Numbered from the stretch's first letter, positions 23,466 to 32,808 are shown. The stretch: DNA of 64,000 nucleotides from Pseudoclavibacter terrae (GCF_008831075.1 NZ_WBJX01000005.1:186001-250000); one strand, 5' to 3'. A program made the numbers and translations. Notes: generated by a model not told the origin, from the letters alone.

Positions 23466-26400
23466 CTACGCGCTTTCAGCTCGACCGCGGCGGATGAGCG
23501 TGAGCGCGGCGCCTCCCGCGAGGAGCGCGAGCGCCCCGAGCACCACGGCGAGCGTCGGACCGTCGGCGCCCGTCGCCGCAAGCTCGCCACCGTCGGCCTC
23601 GGGTGCATCCGAGCCGTCAGCCTCGCCCGAGCCGTCAGTCTCGCCCGATCCGTCAGGGGAGCCGCTCTGGCCGGGATCCGATGGCGTCGTCGTCTCGGAG
23701 GGCTCTTCCGGAGCAGACGTCTCGCCGGGCTCACCGGGCTCGCCGGGCTCACCGGTCTCGCCGGGCTCACCGGGCTCGCCGGGCTCGCCGGGCTCGCCAG
23801 GCTCGCTCGGCCCGGGCGTCTCCCCGGGACCCGTCGCCTCGATGACCGTCAGCTCGGACACGCGGGACAGGCTCACCGCTCCGAACGGGTCGGCGGTGCG
23901 CACGTACCAGCCGAGCTCGCCGAGGGGCGCATCCGCCCAGCTGGCCGTGAGGGTGGTGCCGCTCGCCACGTCCTGGAACGAGGCGATCTCGTCGCCCGTG
24001 AGGATCTCCGCTGAGAACGAGTCCGTGCCAAGCGTCCGCTCCCCGGGCACGATCCCCAGGTCAGCGTACGGGAGCTCGAACTCCTGCGGCGCATCGGCGA
24101 GGCTCGGGTCGTCCGAGTTGTGCACGTCCAGCGACGGGGAGTAGGTGCGCACGATCATGCGCTCGCCCTCATTGTCGAAGTGCATGAGGCGCAGGAACCC
24201 GAGGCCGCCCTCCGGCAGGCCCTGGTAGTCGAAGAGCATCGAGTGCACCTTGCGGTCCGGCGTCCCGTCGCCGTTGTCGTCGAACTCATCGACCCGCGTG
24301 AACGCGTCGTGGTAGTGCCCCGAGATGACCATCTTGACGTTGGGGTTCGGCGCGACGACCTCGTCCATGACGCGCTGCGGGATCTCACCGAGTCCGCCGG
24401 TCGTCAGCATGAACTCGTGCTGCGCGATCACCGCGACCCGGTCGGGGTGCTCGGCGAGCACCTCGTTCATCCACGCGATGCTGTCGTCGTTCGGCAGCCA
24501 TCCCGTGTAGAGCATGAGGAAGTCGATGCCCCCGGCCGACACCAGGTCGAAGTGGCCGCGGTTGTCCTCGTAGGAGCCGCCGTACCAGGGGTTGCCCGCG
24601 AAGCGCTCCTCGCCGAAGTACTCGCCGTAGTACGAGTAGTCCTCGAGGTCGTTGCCCACGTCGTGGTTCCCGGCCAGCACGCCGTACGGCAGGCCGGCGT
24701 CGTCGAGACGCTGGTACTCGGGGTCGGCGTTCTCCCACTGGTAGCGCTGGTCGTAGTCGTCGATGATGTCGCCCGTGTGGAACAGGTACTGCAGGTTCAG
24801 CTCCTCGCGCTGCTCGAGCAGGTAGGAGTGCATCGCCTGCTGGTGCTTGTACGGCTCGCCCTCCATCGTGTTCTCGTTGTAGTACTGCGTGTCCGACTCC
24901 CACGCGAGCGTGAAGTCGTACTCGGAGCGGGGCGTGTCCGCCTCGTTGTTGGGGGTCACCGCGGTCGTGCGGTCGCTGAGGTTCTCCCCGGCGAAGCCCT
25001 CGGAGTGCTGCACGAGCACCCGCACGGCCCCGTCTCGGGTGTACGCCGCCGCATCCACGGTCCCCTCGAGCGAGATCTGCTCGTCGTCGGCGGATGCGGT
25101 GTGCCGGGTCACCTCGTCCCAGCCGCTGCCGTCCGCCCGCAGCGCGGAGAGGATGACGGTGCCGTCGGCGTTCGCGGTGCCGTCCCAGCTCACGCGCACC
25201 TGCGCATCCTGTTCGCCGTCCTGGAGCGCGACGTCGAAGAGCTGATAGGGGAACTCGGCGTTCGAGGTCACCTCGGCGGTCAGGCCATCGACGCTCGCGA
25301 GCTGCTCGAGGGACGGCCCGGTCGGGACGCTCGTCGGGTCGCGGTCGACGCTGGCCGCGTCGTTCACGGTTCCCGCCGACGTCGTGACGCCGCCATCAGC
25401 GAGGTCCGCCTGACGACCCTCGAGGAACGTGACGTCGAGCGCGTCACCGGTCGGGTCCTCGACCTTGGCCTGCAGCTCGACACCGCCCGCCTCGACCTCG
25501 GCTCCCTCCGCGGGCCAGATCGACGACGAGGAGGGGTGCTCCTCTGGGGTCGTGAACCCGGTGCGCCACGTCTCGACGTTGCCGAGCGCATCCGTCGCCG
25601 TCACCTCCACCTCGTGGCCGCCCGCGGGCAGCGTCACCGAGGAGGTGGTGTGCGGGAGTTCGACAGCGGTGCCGTCGAGGGTCGCGGTGACCTCGCGGAC
25701 CCCGGACCCGGCGTCGCTCACCTGGGCGTCGATGACGAACTCGCCCTGGTACTCACCGCCGTCGCGGAGCTCGGAGGAGACCGTGGGGGCGGTGTTGTCG
25801 ACCAGTACCTGCCTGGTGACGCTGTCGGTGCCGTCGGTCGCAGCGATCTCGACCGGGCCGTCGGCGGTGGTCGTCGTGTCCCACTGCGCCGAGGCCGCCG
25901 CGAACGCGTCGTCCGGCAACGCGAAGCGCGCGTCGTAGAAGTCGTACTTCCCGGCGCTGTCGCCCATGGCCAGGCGCAGCGCGGGGTCGTCGTAGCCGAT
26001 GGGGCGCAACGTGCGGCCATCCGGCAGGACGAGGCGCAGGTCCCAGACCGTGAAGTCGTCGTTGTTCTCGGCCTCGTCGATCTCGGGCGCCTTCTTCGAG
26101 CCGGCCCAGATGCTCACCACGAGCTCGTCGCCGAGCTTCGTGTACTCGAGCGGCACGGGCGTGACGATCGTCTCCGATCCCTCGTAGATGCCCTGGTCGA
26201 AGATCGTGAGCACGTCGTCGCCGACTCGCACGCCGTTCTTGAAGTAGTAGTCGACCCCGGTCGCCTCGAAGGCGAAGACCGGAGCGCCCTCGAGCGACGG
26301 CGACGTCTGCTGCGGCTGCCCGCCGATCGACAGCTCGATCGGGCTCGGGTACTGGTCGCCCGCGGCGGCGATCGTGGTCGTGCCGCCCACGTACTGGCCT

Positions 26401-28112
26401 TCGTCGACGTTCAGCCGCACGGGGGCCGAGCTCGCGCCTGCCACCTGCACCCGCCGCGGCTCGCTGATGACACGGTTGGTGCCGTCCGAGACGGTGACCG
26501 TGTACTCGTACCAGCTCTTGCCCGTCAGGTCGGCGACGTTCACCGAGGTCGTGAACATCCCGTCGCCCGCGTCCGTCAGGTTCAGCCGGACCGGGGTCGC
26601 GTCGACGTCGTTGCGCAGCTCGACGGCGACGGTGCGCAGCTGCGTCTCGTCGCTCGCCGCGAAGCGCAGCTCGAAGTCGCCTGCCGGGTCGATCTCGGCG
26701 GGTGTGCGGTCCTCGACGGTCGGCGGGGTCGCATCCACGGGCACGATCGTGAGCCCGGCAGGAACCTGGTCGGCCTGCACGGAGCCCGGGGTCGCCGGGG
26801 CGAGGCCCTGCAGGTCCTGCTTCGCGAGGTCCGCGGCCGACGTCGTGTAGCGGATGCCCTGATCCGCCTGCGTGTCATCCGTGCCGGGGGTCCGGTTGTA
26901 GAACGCCTGGTTGACGGTGTGCCCCGTGTTGGTGGCGATCTCCATGCCGCGGGCGCCGCTGTTCGCCATGCCGCCGGAGAAGACCTCGACGAGGTTCTCG
27001 CCGAGTGTCAGCTCGGTGCCGAACTTGGCGTTGAAGTCGGCGTCACCGAGGTCGTCGTTCTGTCCGTTCTTCACCCACAGCACGAGGGTCTCACCGGCGG
27101 GGATGCTGACATCCGCGGGCGTCGCGGGCCAGAGCGCGGACGTGCCGCTGTCCGGGTACAGGTAGGTGAGGGCGTAGTCGCCGAAGCCGATCGCCTCGCT
27201 CGACGCGTTGTACACCTCGATGAACTCGTAGCCGTCGCCCGTGCCGACGTTGCTCGAGTCGGGGAGCAGCTCGGTGATCTGGAGGGGCGACGTCACGACG
27301 CTCGTGTCCGGCTGCGGATCGAATCCCGGTTCGGGTGGGAGCGTCGGCGTCGGTTCCGTCGGCGTCGGCTCGGTGGGCTCCGGCTCGGCGGGTTCCTCTT
27401 CGCCATCCTCTGGCGCGCCGGGCTGGAGCGCCTCGGGCACGACCACGCCGGGGGAGCGCTCAGCCTGCTGCCCGAAGACGTCGAGGCTCGGCTTCGAGGC
27501 TTCCGCGGGCACCCGGAAGTGCACGGCGAGGTCCTCGCCCATGGAGTCCTTCGGCGCATGCGACCACGAGGTCAGCGCCTCGCCGCGGAGCACCCGGATG
27601 CCGCGGTCGCCGCCGTTGGCCATGCCGGCCTGGCCGGTCACGCGCGCGACCTGGGCTCCAGCATCGACGCCGTGATAGGCGCGGAACTCGTCGACGGTGC
27701 GGGCCGACGAGTCGACGGCGCCGTTCGCGCTCGTGTAGCTGAGCCAGAGCACGGCGGTCTCGCCGGGCTCGAGGACAAGCGGCTCCTCGACGGTGAGGGG
27801 GACGTCGCGGGAGCGGTCGTCCGAGTCGACGTACGAGTACGCGAAGGAATAGCCCTCGGCCGCGAGGTCGACGGGGGCCGCCGACGTGTTGTGCACTTCG
27901 AAGTACTCGAAGTTGTCGTCGCCGACGTTGTTGGCGACGATCTCGGTGACGATGATGGCGGACCGGCCCGTGTCTGCGGGCGACGAGACGGGAGCCGCTG
28001 GCAGCCGGTCCGAGACGGCGGCGGACGCGGCGGGGGCCATCGTGAGGACGGCGGCCGCGACGCAGGCGGTGGTCAGCGCAGCAAGCGGGGCTCTGACGTG
28101 GTGGCGTGGCAT
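23466..28112 (-). CDS. Sortase-anchored lamin-tail / metallophosphoesterase surface protein
   Basis: A 1548-residue secreted protein. After a Sec signal ('LAALTTACVAAAVLTMAPAASAA') come two lamin-tail domains (about 70-170 and 285-400, 'VTEIVANNVGDDNFEYFEVHN' class), Ig-like/bacterial surface domains, then a calcineurin-like phosphoesterase at about 1060-1350. Its metal motifs are GDIIDD (about 1112), GNHD (1148), QHEF and GHYHD (about 1264); the first motif reads SDTQ, where many members have DxH. A Gly-Glu-Pro-rich spacer, an LAATG sorting signal (1511-1515), a membrane segment and a basic tail end the chain, so it should be cell-wall anchored by a class E-like sortase. Likely hydrolyses extracellular phosphate esters or nucleotides. 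ATG 28112 follows GGAGG; ATG 28172 is possible. Confidence 0.88.
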   Translation of the reverse strand: MPRHHVRAPLAALTTACVAAAVLTMAPAASAAVSDRLPAAPVSSPADTGRSAIIVTEIVANNVGDDNFEYFEVHNTSAAPVDLAAEGYSFAYSYVDSDDRSRDVPLTVEEPLVLEPGETAVLWLSYTSANGAVDSSARTVDEFRAYHGVDAGAQVARVTGQAGMANGGDRGIRVLRGEALTSWSHAPKDSMGEDLAVHFRVPAEASKPSLDVFGQQAERSPGVVVPEALQPGAPEDGEEEPAEPEPTEPTPTEPTPTLPPEPGFDPQPDTSVVTSPLQITELLPDSSNVGTGDGYEFIEVYNASSEAIGFGDYALTYLYPDSGTSALWPATPADVSIPAGETLVLWVKNGQNDDLGDADFNAKFGTELTLGENLVEVFSGGMANSGARGMEIATNTGHTVNQAFYNRTPGTDDTQADQGIRYTTSAADLAKQDLQGLAPATPGSVQADQVPAGLTIVPVDATPPTVEDRTPAEIDPAGDFELRFAASDETQLRTVAVELRNDVDATPVRLNLTDAGDGMFTTSVNVADLTGKSWYEYTVTVSDGTNRVISEPRRVQVAGASSAPVRLNVDEGQYVGGTTTIAAAGDQYPSPIELSIGGQPQQTSPSLEGAPVFAFEATGVDYYFKNGVRVGDDVLTIFDQGIYEGSETIVTPVPLEYTKLGDELVVSIWAGSKKAPEIDEAENNDDFTVWDLRLVLPDGRTLRPIGYDDPALRLAMGDSAGKYDFYDARFALPDDAFAAASAQWDTTTTADGPVEIAATDGTDSVTRQVLVDNTAPTVSSELRDGGEYQGEFVIDAQVSDAGSGVREVTATLDGTAVELPHTTSSVTLPAGGHEVEVTATDALGNVETWRTGFTTPEEHPSSSSIWPAEGAEVEAGGVELQAKVEDPTGDALDVTFLEGRQADLADGGVTTSAGTVNDAASVDRDPTSVPTGPSLEQLASVDGLTAEVTSNAEFPYQLFDVALQDGEQDAQVRVSWDGTANADGTVILSALRADGSGWDEVTRHTASADDEQISLEGTVDAAAYTRDGAVRVLVQHSEGFAGENLSDRTTAVTPNNEADTPRSEYDFTLAWESDTQYYNENTMEGEPYKHQQAMHSYLLEQREELNLQYLFHTGDIIDDYDQRYQWENADPEYQRLDDAGLPYGVLAGNHDVGNDLEDYSYYGEYFGEERFAGNPWYGGSYEDNRGHFDLVSAGGIDFLMLYTGWLPNDDSIAWMNEVLAEHPDRVAVIAQHEFMLTTGGLGEIPQRVMDEVVAPNPNVKMVISGHYHDAFTRVDEFDDNGDGTPDRKVHSMLFDYQGLPEGGLGFLRLMHFDNEGERMIVRTYSPSLDVHNSDDPSLADAPQEFELPYADLGIVPGERTLGTDSFSAEILTGDEIASFQDVASGTTLTASWADAPLGELGWYVRTADPFGAVSLSRVSELTVIEATGPGETPGPSEPGEPGEPGEPGEPGETGEPGEPGEPGETSAPEEPSETTTPSDPGQSGSPDGSGETDGSGEADGSDAPEADGGELAATGADGPTLAVVLGALALLAGGAALTLIRRGRAESA
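23721..23808 (-). repeat. Tandem Gly-Glu-Pro coding repeat
   Basis: Nine-base units of the type CCGGGCTCG/A recur here, encoding a Pro-Gly-Glu spacer between the enzyme domain and the cell-wall anchor of the surface protein. Such tracts are prone to length change by slippage. Confidence 0.75.
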
Positions 28113-28251
28113 GGGGGAATGCACCTCCGGGAGCATGTGGGGGACCCGGGGAACCGTATGACGGACGAGCAACCGGCCGGTGACATCAGGTCGATGGGAG
28201 GTGACGGGGAGGTTGCCGGCCGCGTTACCGACGTCTGCTACCGCGCGAGGC

Positions 28252-28283
28252 GGGGCGGGGTCGCCGACTGGTGACCCCGCCCC
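28252..28283 (-). terminator. Hairpin terminator of the FAD reductase gene
   Basis: GGGGCGGGGTC (28252-28262) pairs perfectly with GACCCCGCCCC (28273-28283) across a 10-base loop, just beyond the stop of the minus-strand gene. Confidence 0.6.
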
Positions 28284-28296
28284 GTGCGTCAGGTGG

Positions 28297-29625
28297 TCAG
28301 CGGATGCGCGCGCGCAGTTCCTCCGTCGACGTCACGCCCTCGTCGATGACCGCGCGCGCGGCGTCGCGCAGCGCCTCATCCTCGCCGACGTCCCAGAGCA
28401 GCACGCCCACCGGGGCACCCGAGTCGTCGCGGTAGTAGAAGACGCGGCTCCCGTCGGACTCACCCGATTCGGGCAGCTCCGCCTCGAGCACGTCGAGCTC
28501 CGGATCGAGCGTGCCGACCGCCTCCCACCGCGTGCCGAAGACCATCGAGTAGAAGTACGGCGTGTGCGAGTAGGGGTCGGTGGCGCCTGCCATCGAGCGC
28601 CCGACTGCGGTGCCCATCTCGGTGGCGTTGTCGACGTGCTCGACGCGCGTCTGACCGAGCACCGGGTCGGGGTAGACGGCGATGTCGCCGGCCGCCCAGA
28701 TGAACGGGTCGCTGGTGCGCAGCTGCTCGTCGACGACCACGCCACCCTCGTCGACGACGAGGCCCGCCTCCTCCGCGAGGTCGACGACGGGGGTCACGCC
28801 CAGCCCGAACACCACGAAGTCGGCCTCCGTCTCAGCGCCGTTGTCGAAGACGACCGTGACGCCCGTGGTGGCGGTCGGCGATGCTCGCACCTCGGAGGCG
28901 GCGGCTTCCGCCGCGATCCCGTCGGCGGCCTGCTCGGATGCGTCCTGGAGCGTGTGCGCATCCGCGGCAACCTCGAAGTCGGCGCGCACCTCGTCGCGCA
29001 CCGTCTCGACGCGCCGCCCCGGGATGAGGCCGACGCCGTGCTCGACGTAGAGCTCCTGGAACCGCGACGCCAGGGCGGGCGGGAAGGTGGACGCGCCGAG
29101 CACGTCATCGGGGAACACCAGGTCGACCTCGACGTCGTTCTGGGCGAGGGCGGCGGCGATCTCGGTGCCGATGTAGCCACCGCCGACGACCACGGCGTGC
29201 GAGCCGTGGGCCGCCAGTGCGCGGAGGCGTCGGTAGTCGCTCGCGGAGCGGAAGAAGAAGATGCGGTCGCTCTCGGGGGCGGCCACCTCGACGGGCTTCG
29301 AACCGGTCGCGATCAGCAGCCTCCCGTAGGTGATGGTCTCGCCGCCGCCCGTCGTCACCGTCTTGGCCGCGCGATCGATGCCGGTCACGAGGGTCCCGAG
29401 CGTGATCTCCGCGGCGGTCGCCTCGCTCGTGCCGAGCGGTGTCTGGTCCCAGGTGAAGTCGGGGTCGACCCAGAGCTTCTTCGACAGCGCGGGGCGCGCG
29501 TAGGGTTCGTCGACGTCGGCGCTGAGGATGCCGATGGTCCCCGCCTCGTCTCGTTCCCGGATGCCGCGGGCCGCCGCATCCGCCACCATTCCGCCGCCGA
29601 TGATCAGGTAGTCGTAAGCGCTCAT
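28297..29625 (-). CDS. FAD/NAD(P)-binding disulfide-reductase-fold oxidoreductase
   Basis: A 442-residue flavoprotein of the ferredoxin/rubredoxin reductase type (Pyr_redox_2). The FAD motif is 'LIIGGGMVADAAA', the NAD(P) motif 'AVVVGGGYIGTEIAAAL' in the middle, and 'IWAAGDIAVYPDP' is the second FAD contact. A C-terminal reductase-associated domain follows ('VFYYRDDSGAPVGVLLW'). An alanine-rich insertion of about 35 residues ('AADAHTLQDASEQAADGIAA' and beyond) interrupts the NAD domain, longer than usual. The enzyme probably passes electrons from NAD(P)H to a ferredoxin or dioxygenase, but no partner is adjacent. Start ATG 29625 lies 7 bases after TAGCCT; single gene followed by a terminator. 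Confidence 0.85.
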   Translation of the reverse strand: MSAYDYLIIGGGMVADAAARGIRERDEAGTIGILSADVDEPYARPALSKKLWVDPDFTWDQTPLGTSEATAAEITLGTLVTGIDRAAKTVTTGGGETITYGRLLIATGSKPVEVAAPESDRIFFFRSASDYRRLRALAAHGSHAVVVGGGYIGTEIAAALAQNDVEVDLVFPDDVLGASTFPPALASRFQELYVEHGVGLIPGRRVETVRDEVRADFEVAADAHTLQDASEQAADGIAAEAAASEVRASPTATTGVTVVFDNGAETEADFVVFGLGVTPVVDLAEEAGLVVDEGGVVVDEQLRTSDPFIWAAGDIAVYPDPVLGQTRVEHVDNATEMGTAVGRSMAGATDPYSHTPYFYSMVFGTRWEAVGTLDPELDVLEAELPESGESDGSRVFYYRDDSGAPVGVLLWDVGEDEALRDAARAVIDEGVTSTEELRARIR

Positions 29626-29632
29626 GCTCCCG

Positions 29633-29638
29633 AGGCTA
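29633..29638 (-). promoter_or_regulatory. -10 element for leaderless FAD reductase mRNA
   Basis: On the minus strand TAGCCT is followed by 7 bases and the ATG at 29625. Confidence 0.35.
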
Positions 29639-29714
29639 CGAACCGCGCTCGGGTGGCACCTGGGAGGAGCCGCACCACGCGGATGTCCTCGAGAGGCCGG
29701 AGGCCCACCGCCAC

Positions 29715-29794
29715 GGAAAGCGCTCCCTGCATCACTGACGGTTGTCTCGGGGATCATTCCGCGTTATGTTTGAGCAGTCGGGAAAGCGGTTACC
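29715..29794 (+). promoter_or_regulatory. Promoter with two LacI-type operators upstream of ABC importer
   Basis: A -35 TTGTCT (29742-29747) and -10 TTATGT (29764-29769), 16 bases apart, are flanked by GGAAAGCGCTCCCT (29715-29728) and GGAAAGCGGTTACC (29781-29794). Both share GGAAAGC with the operator at 36092-36107 next to the lacI-type gene. Site centres are 66 bases apart, compatible with looping. Confidence 0.6.
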
Positions 29795-29848
29795 GCCTGT
29801 CGCTCCCTCACCCGAATCCAACTCTTACAACGCTGTAAGGAGCTCCGC

Positions 29849-30700
29849 ATGACGAGCGCTACCACCAACACCCCGGTCATCGGCTCGCCGAGTGACGCGC
29901 AGACACCCCCTCCCGCCAGACGGCGCTCCATCGCCAAGGGGCTCTCCGGCTACACCTACCCGGCCATCTTCCTGATCGTCGCCTTCGCGGCCTGGTGGGC
30001 CGTGACCGAGACCGGAACCGTCGCCTCCTACATCCTGCCCTCACCGGCCGACACGCTCGCGGCGTTCACCGACAACCCGCAGTACCTCTGGGACAACACG
30101 TGGGTGACCACGGTCGAGACCGTCATCGGCTTCGCGCTCTCCGTGGTCCTCGGCATCGCCGTGGCCGTCATCATGGTCTACTCGCGCACCCTCGAGCGCA
30201 CCTTCTACCCGCTCATCCTCTTCGCGCAGGTCATCCCGAAGATCGCCATCGCCCCGCTCTTCATCGTGTGGATGGGGTTCGGACCCGAGCCCAAGATCCT
30301 CGTCGCCGTGCTCATGGCGTTCTTCCCGATCGTCATCGCGGGCATCAGCGGGCTCCGCACGATCGACCCGGAGATCCTGGAACTCACGAGCACCATGGGC
30401 GCCTCACGCTGGAAGACCTTCGTGAAGGTGCGCTTCCCGGCCGCCCTCCCGGAACTGCTCTCCGGGATGAAGGTCGCCGCGACCCTCGCCGTCACCGGTG
30501 CCGTGGTCGGCGAGTTCGTCGGCGCCAACGCGGGCCTCGGCTACGTCATCCTGCAGGCAAACGGCAACGTCGACACCGCCATGCTCTTCGCCGCCCTCAT
30601 CATCATGTCGCTCCTCGGCATCCTGCTCTTCGCCGTCATCCTCGTCGCCGAGCGCTTCCTGGTGCCCTGGCACGCCTCGCGTCGCAACCTCGAGAGCTGA
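29849..30700 (+). CDS. ABC transporter permease, NitT/TauT (SsuC) type
   Basis: A 283-residue permease of the SsuC/TauC/ThiX branch with about six membrane segments after a 30-residue polar N-terminus. The cytoplasmic EAA-like loop reads 'LELTSTMGASRWKTFVKVRFPAALPELLSGMKVA', contacting the ATPase. Members import sulfonates, nitrate, taurine, pyrimidine precursors or other small organic anions; no motif decides the ligand. It opens a three-gene importer unit (permease, binding protein, ATPase). TAAGGAG lies just before the ATG. The LacI-type operators upstream place this importer under the same regulator as the catabolic genes at 32809-36043, suggesting a carbohydrate-derived ligand, unusual for this importer type. 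Confidence 0.9.
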   Translation: MTSATTNTPVIGSPSDAQTPPPARRRSIAKGLSGYTYPAIFLIVAFAAWWAVTETGTVASYILPSPADTLAAFTDNPQYLWDNTWVTTVETVIGFALSVVLGIAVAVIMVYSRTLERTFYPLILFAQVIPKIAIAPLFIVWMGFGPEPKILVAVLMAFFPIVIAGISGLRTIDPEILELTSTMGASRWKTFVKVRFPAALPELLSGMKVAATLAVTGAVVGEFVGANAGLGYVILQANGNVDTAMLFAALIIMSLLGILLFAVILVAERFLVPWHASRRNLES

Positions 30701-30764
30701 TCCGCGCCCCGCGCTGCAGCGTCCACCCACCCAAGACCCCGTACCGAACTACGAAAGGCCCCTC

Positions 30765-31820
30765 ATGTCAAAGAAGACAATCCGCACCGGGCTCGTCGCC
30801 GCTGTCGCCGCCAGCGCCTTGCTGCTCACCGCCTGCTCGGGCAACGCATCCACCGAGCCAGCAGCCGGCGGAGGTGACGCGGGAGGCGAAGGCGGCCTCA
30901 CCGACGTGACCCTCATGCTCAACTGGTACCCCTACGGCGAGCACGCGCCGTTCTACTACGGGGTCGACCAGGGCATCTTCGAAGAGCACGGCATCAACCT
31001 CACGATCCAGGCAGGTCAAGGGTCGACGAAGACGGCACAGGCCGTCGGCCAGGGCCAGGTCGACTTCGGCTGGGCCGATACCCCGGCCGTGCTCGCCAAC
31101 ATCGACAAGGGCGTGAGCATCCGCAGCGTCGGCGTCTTCCTCCAGACCACCCCGTCCGCAGTGCAGGTGTTCACCGACTCCGGCATCACGACGCCCGCCG
31201 ACCTCAAGGGCAAGACGATCGCCACCTCGGCCGGCGACGCGCCGACGACGACCTTCCCGCTCTTCCTCGAAGCGGCCGGCCTCGAAGAAGGCGACGTCAC
31301 GCAGCAGAACCTCGACGCCGCCGGGAAGATGGCGGCCATGATCAACGGGCAGGTCGACGGCCTCATCGGCTTCGCCCACGACCAGGGGCCGACCATCGCC
31401 GCCCAGAGCGGCAAGGACGTCACCTACCTGAAGTACTCCGATGTCGGCCTGAACTTCTTCAGCAACGGCCTCATCGCCAACACCGACCTCATCGAGAGCG
31501 ACCCAGACCTCGTCGAGAACATGGTCGCCGCCACCTCCGAAGCGTACGCGGCCGCCACCGAGGCGCCAGAAGACGCAGTCGCCGCGATGGACGGCAAGGA
31601 CCCGCAGATGCCCGCCGCCGAAGTGCTCATCGAGCAGTGGAACAACACCATCCCGCTGCTGACCTCGCCGGACAGCGACGGCAACGCCCCCGGCGTGAAC
31701 ACGACCGCTGACTGGGAGGCGACCATCGACGTCCTCTCCACCGCGGGACTCATCGACGAGGCCAAGCCCGTCGAGGAGTACTTCGACGCCAGCTTCGAGC
31801 CAAGCGGAGCGGCAGAATGA
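30765..31820 (+). CDS. ABC transporter substrate-binding lipoprotein, NMT1/NitT type
   Basis: A 351-residue lipoprotein (lipobox LTAC, Cys at about residue 23) with the NMT1/SsuA fold. Family elements are 'LMLNWYPYGEHAPFYYGVDQGIFEEHGI' and 'QAVGQGQVDFGWADTPAV', which line the ligand cleft, and 'DGLIGFAHDQGP'. The 'LNWYP' opening is shared with proteins that bind hydroxymethylpyrimidine-like compounds, but there is no thiamine gene or TPP riboswitch here, so I would not call it a thiamine-precursor binder. It lies 64 bases after the permease gene, and its stop overlaps the ATPase start by 4 bases. An acidic Gly/Ala linker follows the lipid-anchored cysteine. Confidence 0.9.
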   Translation: MSKKTIRTGLVAAVAASALLLTACSGNASTEPAAGGGDAGGEGGLTDVTLMLNWYPYGEHAPFYYGVDQGIFEEHGINLTIQAGQGSTKTAQAVGQGQVDFGWADTPAVLANIDKGVSIRSVGVFLQTTPSAVQVFTDSGITTPADLKGKTIATSAGDAPTTTFPLFLEAAGLEEGDVTQQNLDAAGKMAAMINGQVDGLIGFAHDQGPTIAAQSGKDVTYLKYSDVGLNFFSNGLIANTDLIESDPDLVENMVAATSEAYAAATEAPEDAVAAMDGKDPQMPAAEVLIEQWNNTIPLLTSPDSDGNAPGVNTTADWEATIDVLSTAGLIDEAKPVEEYFDASFEPSGAAE

Positions 31821-32641
31821 GCATGACGATCAACGAGCGCACCGCCCCCGCCTCGAGCGGCGGCAGCCAGGACTACCTCCTCGGCATCGACGACGTCGGC
31901 ATCCGCTTCGAGACGAAGCGTCGCAGCGTGCAAGCGCTCCGCGACGTGGACCTGCACGTCCGCAAGGGCGAGTTCGTCTCCATCGTCGGGCCATCCGGAT
32001 GCGGGAAGTCGACGCTGCTGAGGGCAGTCGCCGGGCTCACGATCCCCACCGAGGGAACCATTGAGCTTCGCGGCTCCCGCGTCACCTCGCCGAGGCAGGA
32101 CGTCGGGTTCGTGTTCCAGCGTCCCGCGCTGCTGCCGTGGCGCGACGTGCGCGGCAACATCATGCTGCAGGCGGAGATGCGAAACCTCGACAAGGCCGCG
32201 GCGTCCAAGCGCTGCGACGAGCTCCTGGAGCTCACGAGCCTCTCCGACTTCGCGAAGGCGCTCCCGCACGAGCTGTCCGGCGGCATGCAGCAGCGCGTCT
32301 CGCTCTGCCGAGCGCTGCTGCACGACCCCGACGTGCTGCTCATGGACGAGCCCTTCGGGGCGCTGGATGCGCTCACGAGGGAGCACCTCAACGTCGAGCT
32401 CCAGCGCCTCTGGGCGCAGACCGACCTGACCGTGCTGCTCGTCACGCACTCCGTGCCGGAGGCCGTCTACCTCGCGAGCCGGGTCGTCCTCATGGGGCCG
32501 CGTCCCGGAACGATCATCCAGGAGTTCGACGTCGACCTGCCTCGCGAACGCGCGTACGAGCCGACGCTCGAGGACCCGCGCTTCCACAAGGTCGCCGGTC
32601 GCATCCGCGAACTGCTCGGCAGCCCCATGGGCGGCGACTGA
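31817..32641 (+). CDS. ABC transporter ATPase, NitT/TauT (SsuB) type
   Basis: A 274-residue single-cassette ATPase of the SsuB/TauB group. Walker A GPSGCGKST is near residue 57, the signature is 'LSGGMQQRVSLCRAL', Walker B 'VLLMDEPFGALD' and the switch histidine 'TVLLVTHSVPEAV'. All catalytic elements are intact. The N-terminal 25 residues are a polar extension. It completes the importer started at 29849 and is coupled to the binding-protein gene by an ATGA overlap. Two hairpins follow, the second shared with the convergent catabolic operon. The family's usual substrates are sulfonates and related anions. Confidence 0.92.
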   Translation: MSMTINERTAPASSGGSQDYLLGIDDVGIRFETKRRSVQALRDVDLHVRKGEFVSIVGPSGCGKSTLLRAVAGLTIPTEGTIELRGSRVTSPRQDVGFVFQRPALLPWRDVRGNIMLQAEMRNLDKAAASKRCDELLELTSLSDFAKALPHELSGGMQQRVSLCRALLHDPDVLLMDEPFGALDALTREHLNVELQRLWAQTDLTVLLVTHSVPEAVYLASRVVLMGPRPGTIIQEFDVDLPRERAYEPTLEDPRFHKVAGRIRELLGSPMGGD

Positions 32642-32673
32642 CCGCCCGGACGAACCGGCGACACGCAAGGACC

Positions 32674-32703
32674 AGGCCCGCTCACCGCACGGTGGGCGGG
32701 CCT
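32674..32703 (+). terminator. Hairpin terminator of the ABC importer operon
   Basis: GGCCCGCTCACC (32675-32686) pairs with GGTGGGCGGGCC (32691-32702) with one G-T pair around a GCAC loop; pyrimidine-rich CTCTTCG follows. Confidence 0.7.
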
Positions 32704-32751
32704 CTTCGTGCGCGAGCAGTCAGGCAACGGCGGAGCAGCACGGCACGGACA

Positions 32752-32792
32752 CAGCAGAGCGCCTGCCCCGGGTGGGGGCAGGCGCTCTGCTG
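32752..32792. terminator. Bidirectional terminator between convergent operons
   Basis: A perfect 18-base stem (32752-32769 with 32775-32792) around a 5-base loop, 17 bases from the stop of the minus-strand isomerase gene. Confidence 0.8.
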
Positions 32793-32808
32793 GATCGCGA
32801 CGGCCGGC

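Noticed and set aside
23721-23808. The regular spacing of the CCGGGCTC units first suggested a CRISPR-like or minisatellite array.
   Set aside because: There are no unique spacers; the nine-base units keep the reading frame and encode a Pro-Gly-Glu linker in the surface protein.
24120-28274. A 1384-codon open frame on the plus strand.
   Set aside because: It is the antisense shadow of the surface metallophosphoesterase gene: valine/arginine-rich, no domain, no start signals. Long antisense frames are expected in such GC-rich DNA.
29640-29848. Possible TPP riboswitch upstream of the NMT1-type importer, since such importers can carry thiamine precursors.
   Set aside because: No CTGAGA-type thi-box or matching stems; the region is explained by a promoter and LacI-type operators.
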